From NCBI GenBank assembly GCA_945859605.1, contig OX243822.1, forward strand, positions 8,744,725 to 8,808,724: a stretch of DNA of 64,000 nucleotides. Reading direction: 5' to 3'. This DNA is from Lumbricus rubellus. Lineage: Eukaryota > Annelida > Clitellata > Crassiclitellata > Lumbricidae. The notes beneath the pieces are model-generated. The model was not told where the DNA came from. It was given only the letters and a program-made list of their open reading frames with translations, and made no database searches. Position numbers and translations under genes: made by a program. Below are positions 1-9,713 of the stretch, piece after piece (position 1 is the stretch's first letter; each line of letters starts with the position of its first letter).

Positions 1-343
1 GGAATTCTAGAAAGGGAGCAGAGCGTCAAGGGGATGTCATTCCAGCCTTCCAGGTCAAAGGTCCTAAATCCTAATAATCAACTGATCTCAATTCAGTCGC
101 CTTGATTACTGTAACACACTTGTTGCTGGTATCAAATATGATGAAAACTACACAAGATATTAGAAATCCGTGTCTAGAACCGTAACTAATACATCAAAAT
201 ATAAACATACAAGTCCTATATATATATACAAACATATTTTATACATTCATGTATGTATCTTTAAATTTATTTTTCGTTTATTTCAAGGCGCTATATAAAT
301 GCCTTGCTGCATGTCACCTATATAGTCTACACTTAACACTGAC

Positions 344-1051
344 CTGGTGTTGAGCGGTTGCACTGAAGGTAGACGTACGGTTCGGTGCAATCGGCTTCGG
401 TGGTGATCGTGCACTGGTAGAGACTGGTGTACGATGGACTGTCACAACTGACCGATGCTGTGTCCAGCACACCGGTCCGGCTACTCATATTACTGACCGA
501 CACACCGATGCCCCCCGTCAGTCCGAGCTGTCGACAGGCTACCCTATCAACATCAATACGAAATGATTCTCAACACGTTATTAATAACACATGTTTTATA
601 GGCTTGTAAATATTTTTGAGTGTGTATAAATGTAGGCCTATGTATTATCAACACACAAAAACATAGCGGCTAGGCCTACTGAATTGAGATTTAAATTGGT
701 CCATAGATTAGATTAGATTAGATTAGATTAGATTAGATTGGATTGAATTGGCTTAGATTAGATTAGATTAGATTGGATTGAATTGGCTTAGATTAGATTA
801 GATTGGATCAGATTAGATAAGATTAGATTAAATAGGATTAGATTAGAGCAAAGATATTTGACTAGACTGAAACGGATTGAAATAGAATCTTCCTAACTTT
901 GAATGGAACGAATGAAGCACTGCTTCTTCTGTTTCTCCGTCCTTCCCTTTGCTTTCTCCTTTCATCCGAAACCATTTTCCGTGGAAATACAGCTCGACCA
1001 CTCCATCCGTGGCACCACTGCCTTCCACCAAACGAATACCTCTATGGACAT
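344..1051 (-). CDS. SRCR domain B (exons 898-1051 and 344-543)
   Basis: Exon 898-1051 begins after ttttccag and encodes IRLVEGSG...DGVVELYFHGKW, the start of an SRCR domain. It lacks the usual cysteine after the tryptophan. Exon 344-543 begins after gttgatag and encodes VACRQLGLTGG, then SCDSPSYTSLYQC, and a final LQCNRS before CAG|gtcagt. The donor at 897/896 (AAA|gttagg) is weak, but it gives the phase-2 split that makes HSK-VACRQLG in frame. The phase pattern is identical to domain A, so A and B look like tandem duplicates that have diverged widely. Confidence 0.8.
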
Positions 1052-2328
1052 CTGGAAAAAATATTTTTTCCATAAAAAAAACATTCATCCCACTATCAGT
1101 AAGCACTTATATGCACACAAATAATTACTTTTTTAACGAATATTATGATTTCTTGTTTAAAATGAAATTTAAAAACATTAAGTGCATTTGCAGTATATTT
1201 AATTCTATCAATTTGCACTTTATAAATTAAATTCTAATTCTTCATATAAATTTAAATTTATTTAATCATAGAGTTACAAAAAGCCATTTCAATAGAAATC
1301 CATAAAAGTTAAATTAACAATAGATGATTGATTAATTAATGAATAATTCTGAAATAATAACAATTATTAGTAAGTGCAGTACCGGTAATTTATTCTAACC
1401 TGGATCTCTGGAGCAGTTCACGGCGTAGTTAAGTCCCTCCCTACAAGTCGCAGTCTCTGTATGTTCACAGTCAAGTATCGATGGTTCCGTGCCGTTGCAG
1501 CCATTCAGGCTAATGGCTAACGAAGGCGCAAAGGTAGCCCTCGTTCCCTGTAGACTGGGACTCGCATGGCCTCCGAACGCCCCGAATTGTCTGCAGACTA
1601 CACTGTTAGTTTAATGAAAACCAGACATTCACTTGGACACATTAACGAATCGAATTCAATAACTTCTATAGAGCCACATTGTCATGATGATGAATGAGAC
1701 AACAAACGATTGAAGCGGCACCCCGCTTCCTCTGTCTGTCTGTCTGTCTGTCTGTCTGTATGTATGTCTGTCTGTCTGTCTGTCTGTCTTCTCCTGCCCA
1801 CCTTCCTCTTCATCTCTGTCTCCTGATCTTCTTCCTCCATCCACCCTTCCTTCCCCTCTCTCCTCTTCCTCTCTCTCACACCCCCAATCTCCTTTTCCTT
1901 CTCCCTCTTTCCTCCTCCACTCCTCTCCCCTTCCTCATTCCCCTTCGTCTTCCTCCTCCTCTTATTCTTCCTCATTTTCTTCCTCCTCCTCCTCTTCTTC
2001 TTTCTTGTTCTTCTTCTAGGTCCTCCTCCCGTCCTCCATCCCTCCTCCCCCTCTTTTCCCTCCTCCATCCATCCATCCTCCTCCTCCTCCTGCTCCTCCT
2101 TCTCCTAGCAGTTGACATACTAAATAGGCCTATACGTTTAGGCCTACCTCAACCTACCTATGATGATGAGTCTATGACCGACGACGTCCTACTCTACATA
2201 CCGAGCCATGTTCTCCAATCCGGATACGGATCCGGTGTGGAAACAGACGGATGACGCGTGGTTAGGATCCGTCAGGAGGACTACATGTCCCTCGTACGCA
2301 TCCACGCCTCCCACGAGAACGACAACAA
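344..2328 (-). CDS. Tandem SRCR-domain protein, partial (4 exons seen)
   Basis: Four minus-strand exons encode two consecutive scavenger receptor cysteine-rich domains. Exons in transcript order are 2202-2328, 1400-1602, 898-1051 and 344-543. Each domain is split over two exons with the same phases: it enters in phase 1, splits in phase 2 just before the (V/A)CRQ motif, and leaves in phase 1. This is the usual phase-1 modular unit of SRCR genes. SRCR domains are extracellular disulphide-rich ligand-binding modules in scavenger receptors and secreted immune or adhesion proteins. No signal peptide, membrane segment or stop codon is visible. The gene continues past the left edge, and its 5' exons were not found between 2329 and 4234. 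The short ORFs on either strand here do not reveal it, because each exon is under 210 bp. Which SRCR protein it is cannot be told. Confidence 0.82.
698..850. repeat. (GATTA)n-type tandem array
   Basis: About 150 bp of imperfect GATTA/GATTG pentamers, with a higher-order unit containing GGATTGAATTGGCTTA repeated twice. It lies in the intron between the two exons of SRCR domain B. Confidence 0.9.
1400..2328 (-). CDS. SRCR domain A (exons 2202-2328 and 1400-1602)
   Basis: Exon 2202-2328 follows an acceptor ending in atacag and ends at CTCG|gtatgt. It encodes the domain start (LVGG...YEGHV...SVCF...ENMAR). Exon 1400-1602 follows actaacag and ends at CCAG|gttaga. Across the junction the codon CG|T completes Arg and gives ARVVCRQFGAFGG, the hallmark SRCR core. 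It continues with NGCNGTEPSILDCEH and ends VNCSRDPG, matching the C-x-G-x-E-x-x-L-x-x-C stretch and the final cysteine of the fold. Phases (1 in, 2 internal, 1 out) close exactly. The cysteine count suggests a group B-like or divergent domain. Confidence 0.85.
1730..2110. repeat. (CTGT)n microsatellite and TCC-rich pyrimidine tract
   Basis: A (CTGT)n/(ATGT) array at about 1734-1790 is followed by a long pyrimidine stretch on the plus strand, with many TCC and TTCC repeats, to about 2107. It lies inside the intron of SRCR domain A. Open frames through it are low-complexity artefacts. Confidence 0.9.
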
Positions 2329-2449
2329 CTGTATCAAACAACGAACAATATTTAGTCACTTATTTGTGCATCCTCCAGACAGGGTGAGAACTGCCGGGGG
2401 TTGGGGATTCAATCCCCCAGTAGCTCTGGTCTCCGATCCGCAATAATGA

Positions 2450-2457
2450 GGATGGTC

Positions 2458-2506
<49 letters not shown>

Positions 2507-2541
2507 CGATGATGACGATTGTGATGATGATGATGATGAGA
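2450..2541. repeat. (ATG)n trinucleotide microsatellite
   Basis: A run of GATGAT units with a few interruptions, just upstream (in the SRCR transcript sense) of the first SRCR exon found. Confidence 0.92.
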
Positions 2542-2609
2542 AGTTCCAAACGTTTGGGACCACCATGGACCACCGTACTGTTCTAGGAATAGCTAATGAA
2601 CCCAATTAT

Positions 2610-2840
2610 GGGGCGCGGTGGTGTAGTGTGGTATGCTCGTCGCCTTGCAGCCGAAGTGTTGCAGGTTCGAATCCACCTCAAGTCGCCGCGTAGGGACTTT
2701 GGGAAAGTCCTTCACTCACAATTACTCGGCACTTCGGTTTGAAACTCCATTGCAGTGGACCCGAGAGCGCCTCTGGGTACTGTGGGTAGTGAGCTTAAAG
2801 GGGCGCTATAGAAATGAATAAATAAATAAATAAATAAATA
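2610..2840 (+). mobile_element. tRNA-derived SINE copy, plus orientation
   Basis: The head (GGGGCGCGGTGGTGTAGTG) contains a pol III A-box-like motif. A B box, GGTTCGAATCC, follows about 50 bp later. Then come the family-specific body (CGCCGCGTAGGGAC, GTCCTTCACTC), the 3' module (GAGCGCCTCTG, GGGGCGCTATA) and an (AAAT)n tail. At least a dozen related copies or fragments lie in this window, on both strands. The sequence does not look like a functional tRNA. Confidence 0.85.
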
Positions 2841-4234
2841 TACAGGCCTATTACAGCCTACCGTTCGCCGACTCCAGCAGCCTCGGCTCGACTTTTATCA
2901 TTATAATTACAAACAGTTTCCAGATTTTGAAGTCCATCTCGACCCGCTCTTCAAACTTCGTTTTTCAATCGGATTATAATTATATTTATTTTGAATCCGT
3001 TTACTAAATCGGGTTTTGTTTGTAATTAATTGTATTGTTATGCTACACGCGTTTCAACTTTAAAGAGCTTCTAGTCAACGGTGACGTACATTGGAGTCAA
3101 AAACATTTAGTGACGTCATTTAAATTAAGCGCCATCTCTCGGCTGATTGACTAGTACTTTTGTTTATTTTGTTTCTTCAAGAAAGTTAAGTTGACATACT
3201 GTAATTTATTACACGAAGAAGGAAATGAAGAATGGACTAAACTATCTGTTTCACCAAAATCCTAGCCCTCCTAGGCTGGGAAAGAGTTGTTATTGGTTCC
3301 TAGGGTTAACATTGTGAGCAGTCCTGAAGATTAGGCCACTTGATAGATGCAATTACATGTAACATCATCTTTTTACAAATATTTTTTTCAATGACAGCTT
3401 AAATAGCCTACGTGTCATAAATAACGCAAAAACACAACTTGTTAAATGGGTTTTTTGCCTAACGATTCAGAGCAGAGACTGACAGTCATAATTGATCACC
3501 AGAATCTTTCTTGGCTCATGCAATAGTCTAAAAATTATAATCGTCACAATGTTGAATAAGCTTTGATTCAATAGGCCTAATCGAAACTCATAATCACATG
3601 TCCGCAAATGTTTCATCCATGATCCATTCATTAATAATTATTGATCCATATAATTATTATCGCATAAATCCATACATTTACTATTGACAGTCTTTGAATT
3701 ACATGGCTCGGACCCAGTCTCTAGGGCTGCCGAGAGAAGGGGACAGAGGGGAGGGGGAATGCTCAGAGGGCCCGAGGACTTTTAGAGATACAGGGCTAGG
3801 TAATTATAATTAGGTAAATAGAAAAGCTTAGCCTACGATTTATGCCTTTTTAGATATTAGATTGCAGAAAAAAATAACTGCAATCTGTCTACCTTTCAAG
3901 TCAACAATTGTAAAAATCATATTTTATATATTTAAAATTATGTATGAACATAAAATTGCACGTCATACCTGCACTTTTATCACTTAAATTTGCTTATGAA
4001 GAATTTGTTTCTCACTAAGCCTTAACATATGGTTTAGGGCTTTAGGGGCCCATGACTGCTCTGCCTAGGGTCAGCCCTGACAGCCTCTGAGGTCTCTTGA
4101 AGTGGCGATATATAAATTCAGTGATGCTGAGTTCATGTAGTTCATGTATCTACGACATTTCGTCGACCCGCACGCGTAAAAAATCGTAAAGTATCTTTAA
4201 CCAGCGCTACATAAATTCACTACTATCATACAGC
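2841..4234. other. Spacer between SRCR gene and KMT2-like gene
   Basis: No coding exon recognised. It is AT-rich, with several TAGGCCTA-type motifs and a GGCGATATATAAATT tail fragment near 4104. About 80 bp at 3180-3270 resembles 11100-11190, a diverged dispersed copy. The 5' exons of the SRCR gene could be here but were not identifiable. Confidence 0.5.
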
Positions 4235-4730
4235 TCAGTTCAGGTATCTCCTACACTTCTTCGACCCGCACGAGCACGGTATCTTAACGTTTTCGATGGG
4301 AAACTTATAATCGTACGTCAGCTCCTCTCCCCTCTTAATGTCCCTCAGGGAGAAGATGACGATATGTTTAACCCCAGTTGACGACTGCACGACCCGCGAG
4401 TAACAATTCGGTTCACACGAGTGGTTGATGAACCGGGCCGCGCTCCCCACAAGGGTCGCGTCCACAACCCGCGTCTTATCGAGCCGGAACATGTAGCAGC
4501 CGACTCCGAGACCCTCGTAGTGTCGCTCCCTCTTGTCGGTGAGGGCCGACCGGATCACCTGGCCCGTGTACTCGACCAGCGCCTCCCCCGCCTCGATGTC
4601 CCGGGCCCCGAAGAGACCGCGGCTGTGGATGTCCGACCGTGAGACGTAGACGGTGTTGGATAGGGGACGGCGGTTCATCTGGCGGAAGCGACCCATCGCG
4701 GACGTGTCGCCCCCGAATGTAGTCACTCGT
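4235..4730 (-). CDS. KMT2: KMT2-type SET + post-SET terminal exon
   Basis: The terminal exon starts after the acceptor tgcattccag and ends with a stop at 4237-4235, giving about 164 residues. It encodes the pre-SET link, then [20 protein letters not shown] (start of SET), the [10 protein letters not shown] segment, the [11 protein letters not shown] strand, the [16 protein letters not shown] cofactor and knot motif, the [13 protein letters not shown] motif, and the post-SET zinc cluster [13 protein letters not shown] at the extreme C-terminus. The NHS, Y-D-Y and post-SET cysteine residues expected for catalysis are present. [10 protein letters not shown] and KHIVIF place it with KMT2A/B/trx rather than KMT2C/D or SETD1. 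Confidence 0.95.
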
Positions 4731-7700
4731 CTGGAATGCACAATTTCAGATGATGCTAGAGACCAGATGAAATTAATTTTTAAAATACTTGGTACCAAAT
4801 TGCTTTGCATTATTTTAAAATAATGGCACTATGTAAATTTACCAGTTTTCTACACTCAGGACCAGGTGCACACACTGTTCACATGCGTTCAAGTGTCTGC
4901 AAGCTCGTCACAGTTTCAGTAGCAGCAGCTTGAAAGTCGTTGGACAGCAGATGTCTTAATTACTGGCTGAGCACAGGGACCTTGAGCAAGTCCTTCACTC
5001 GCAATAATTGCTCTTGCACTTCGGCGAGAAACTCTGATTCAGCGTTCGTGCTGCAGTCAGGAGCGTCTCAGAGTAGAATCTTGAAGGGATGCTATAACAA
5101 GAGCTCACACACACATAAATACATTACATCACACTGCATTCTCTTACAAAATCAGTTACAATAGCATAACAAAAACTCAACAGACATAGCATACCAGAAC
5201 AGTATAATAATCATATGGTACCTAGACCTTTTGGCCAGTTGTTTGTAAGTGCACTTGTTATAGCACCCCTTCAAGCTCTCTCTACTCAGAGGCGCTCCCG
5301 ATGCAGAGCGGACACTGCATCGGAGTTTCACGCCGAAGCGCTGAGCAATTGCGAGTGAAGGACTTGCCCAAGGTCCTTACGCGGCCTGGTGGATTCGAAC
5401 CTCGAACCTTCCGGCTCGAAGGCAACGACGCCACCACTACACCACCGCGCCCCACACAGTTGTTGGGCTACCTTTGCTCACACACACATAAATACATTGC
5501 ATTACACACAATTCTCATACAAAATCAGTCACAACAGCACGACAAAATCTCAACAGTCGTAGTACAACAGAACAGTAAATAATCATATGGTTGACCTTTT
5601 GGCCAGTTCTTGGGCTACCTTTGCGTTTGGTCGATATTTTCAAAGTTAATCTCATCGTTCATTGACCGATTGATCTGAGTGGCGGATAGATGGCGCCGGT
5701 GTTCAGAGAGCAAGAACGAGAACATGTCACGTGGTTTGCGCGTCGTGAACGGAATGGCGCGTGCACATCCGGATGCATTCAGTTCTTCTGTGTCCTGTAT
5801 GATAATCAATGCAAAGCAGCATAGAGTTAGAAATGCGTTATTTGTCACTTCCAAAGGCATGTGTTGCTTTATATGTATATACACCGTGACTCAAAAAAAT
5901 TAAGCCAAATTGTTTTTCATTTATCTCCAATGCCTGATAACATATCACGCTAAAAATTTCCAAATATTTAGAGAATTGGACCAAGAATACGATTCCAAAA
6001 TTTCATGAGATAAAGTTGAACGGATAAAAAGATACGAATATTTAAACTTCATATGCCAAAATTTCAGTTTACAAGTTTCCATTCAACTTTATCAAATCGC
6101 AAATTGTAGCTTGGATATGTCATCAGGTATTAGAGATATATGCAAAACAATTTGGCTTACTTTTTTGAACCACGGCGTATGTATGTGTATGGTCAATTAT
6201 ATAGCACTTTAACTAGAATCTCATGAATGCGCTCAATGCAGCTACCCAACACATCTCTTAACAGATGTGATTTACGAGATTTTTAATGATTTCGGTGACA
6301 AAACATGGCATAATTTTGTTTTCATATCTCCTTTTTTTGCTATGCTATATATTGTGCGTGTGTTTCAATTTAATTTTGTTTATATATTAATTCTGTACTG
6401 ATTATGTTGCTATATTGCTATATAATATTGGTTAGTTACTGTAGGCTACTAACATTCCTATGGTCTCAACAGAACATTAATTATTGCTTACATTTGTGTG
6501 ACATGGATTGTTGATTGAAATGCAATTGTACGTACAATCGGGGCCAGGTTGATATAAGCTCTTAGCTTTTTCCTGGCTTCCTGTTGCTTAGAGACCGTTC
6601 TGTAGCCACTACTTGTACTCATGTTCTTTTTGTTTCTTTGGCAACAAATAAATAAATAAATAAATAATAATAACATTTAGATATAGTGTACATGGAGAAT
6701 ATCTCACCTCCTCCAAACCCGCGGCCTTCGGGTCGATTCCTGGTGTGGGTAGAATTGTCTTAACGAGATCCCGAATGGATGAGTAGAGCGTGTCCTCAAG
6801 AGTTTTGTCGATGTCACGCTTCTGTCTCAGCTGTTCCATCAGATATCCATCCACCACTTTGACAATCGACGCCCAGATGGCGTTCTTATCGACGGCTGCC
6901 TCACCCGGTGGAAGCATCCTTTCGTTGCCCTGTAAAATTCAATCGAAACTCTTAATAACGTCTTTATATGGGGTGCGGTGGTGTAGTGGGTATGTCCGTT
7001 GCCTTGCAGCCGGAGGGTTGCAGGTTCGAATCCATCTCAAGTCACCGCGTAGGGACCTTGGGCAAGTCCTTCACTCACAATTGCTCAGCGCTTCGGTGTG
7101 AAACTCTGATGCAGTGTCTGCGCTGTAGTCGGGAGCGCCTCTGATTAGACAGAGCTTAAAGAGGTGCTATAACAGGTGCACATACAAACAAACAGACTTA
7201 GAGATTACTATTATTCCTCAATCGACATTTGGTTTTACAAACAGTTGCACAAACATACATATATCCATACAAGTTTAGATATTCATATTATGTAATATCG
7301 TGATGTTAAAATTTGGAACGTTTAATTTTCGTAGTTAAGTTTTGATTTATTTTTGATTTATTGCATATATGATGGAAACTAGAATATAATTTTATTGTGC
7401 TGAATTTGTTAACGCCTAGAACCAGAAAATGTGCTTAGGTGGCCCTAACCAGCGGGACTCTGCAGTCCCTTCTGGGTTTCCTTTTGTTGCCAATAACATT
7501 CATGTTTTATTTTTATGTGATGATATGTACCTTGTGTGCTTTTCTCTGGCTCAATAAAAAAAATTTGATTTGATTTGATTTGATTTGAAGTGCCCAATCA
7601 ATCGATCAATAAATCAGACGTTAATTGACTTACACCAACAATGGACATCTCAGGTAAACTAGAAATGAAATAGAAACAGAAAAATTCACATTAGGCAGGC

Positions 7701-9676
7701 ATTAAATTTCAGCCTTTAAGTCTGAAAAAAAGTCAAGCTAGCTGCAAATGAATCGAGTAATTAATACGATGTTTTACCTGAAGAAAGTTCCCTGCGTGCA
7801 CGCTTGAAGGAGAAGACAGAAGCGGAGGTCGTAGCAGTGGCCGACCTTGACCTAATTTATTCGGAGGTCGTAGCAGTGACCGACCTTGACCTAATTTATT
7901 CGGAGGTAGAGCAGCAGGCGACCGAATGACCCCTGTCCTAAAGGTCACTCTGTCTGGCTGTAAGAAGAAAATTTAGAGACAAAAGTAAATTACTACAGCA
8001 AACAGAAATCCCATATTCACTTAGGGTGTTTTAGATCTGCACTCGTTACTTTATACACCTTTGCTTTTTTGCGCTTTACCTCTATTTTTCTACCGGTCTC
8101 CGCCTCTTTCTCTGTGTGTCTCTGTCTCTGCATGTCTGTCTCTGTGTCTCTCTGCCTCTGTCTCTGCATGTCTCTGTCTCTGCATGTCTCTGTATCTGTG
8201 TCTCTCCCTTTCTCTGCCTCTGTGTCTCTATCTCTGCAGTCATTGTGTATGGATCTTGAGTACGTCCTTCTCTCACGCATGCTCAGCTTGACTTCTTCAA
8301 ATCAGGACTCAAGACTTATTTATTTCGTACGGTCTATCCTGTATGACATGTGTATGTGATGCACCCTCGTAATGGTGCCGTAGAAATTGTTCTATTATTA
8401 TTATAATTATAACAATTATTATTATCATTGTCTTGTCAAAAGCACTTCTGAAATTTGGCAGGACGGCAAATATCGAAATACAGTTGTGAGGACCATATTG
8501 TTGTGACTTCCATCTCTTTGGCCTGAACCATTAGGTGGTAAACATCATTCATTCATTCATTCTTTCATTTCGAAAATTTAAATAGAGCCTCTTCAAGTAG
8601 TCTACTCAGAGGCGCTCCCAGCCCAGCATCGGCTAAAAAGTTAGGTCTTGAGCAACTGGTAGAAAGCGCTTGCCCCTTCAAGAAGCCTACTCAGAGGCGC
8701 TCCCAGCCCAGCATCGGCTAAAAAGTTAGGTCTTGAGCAACCGGTAGAAAGCACTTGCCCCTTCAAGAAGCCTACTCAGAGACGCTCCCAGCCCAGCCAT
8801 GGCTAAAAAGTTAGGTCTTGAGCAACTAGTAGAAAGCAGGCAAATTATCGCTGCCCCATTGAAATGATCAACAACAAGCGCTCCACTGACCGTGTTGAAA
8901 CTCGAGTTGACATCGTCCGACTCATCCGGAGTCTGACATGCGGTCGGTAATTCGCCGTGGAACGTCTGCCATCCTGTAGATGGTGATGAGGCACCGCCAC
9001 CTGGATTTTGTGGATAAAGGCTGGATGTGGAGGATGAGCTGGACGAAGAGCATGTCCTCATCGTTGAAGGCACTCTGCGGGCGGGTGGACTGCGGTGGTG
9101 AGGGAGCTGGTCGGAGGAGGAGGAGGACGGAGAGGAAGGATGGATCGGCTGACGACATCGACGATGGCTGTGCAAATCAGAACACAATGGCTGATATATT
9201 ATAATTTAATATAAAGACATCTATTGTTTGTTAATTGTCTTGTAAGTAATTAAGTACTATAGCATTTATCACTCCATCTACAAATTATGCACATTGGGAT
9301 GTAAAAATAGATTCAAGAGTAAACACAGGTTGGCACTAGACACTATTTGTAACCACTAATATTTAAGTTATTTCACTCAATGCCCGATTTATTGTGCACC
9401 TTTTGTTACCAATTATTACTTTGATGTATTATAATAATGTTTTATTCCCTCTGTGTGTTTGCAAGTGAGGCAATAAAGAAAATACTTACTTACTTACCTC
9501 TCTCCATCACTCTCAGTCTTTATTTGTCACTCAATCTGTCACTTACTCTCAATCTGGTTTTCACTTTGACTGCCATTGCATCTCTGCCACTTTTATCTGT
9601 CTCTGTTTCTGATGCTGTAAATACATATCGTCTGTCTATCAGTCTGTAAATGCCTGTCTGTCTGTCTGCCACGCAT

Positions 9677-9713
<37 letters not shown>

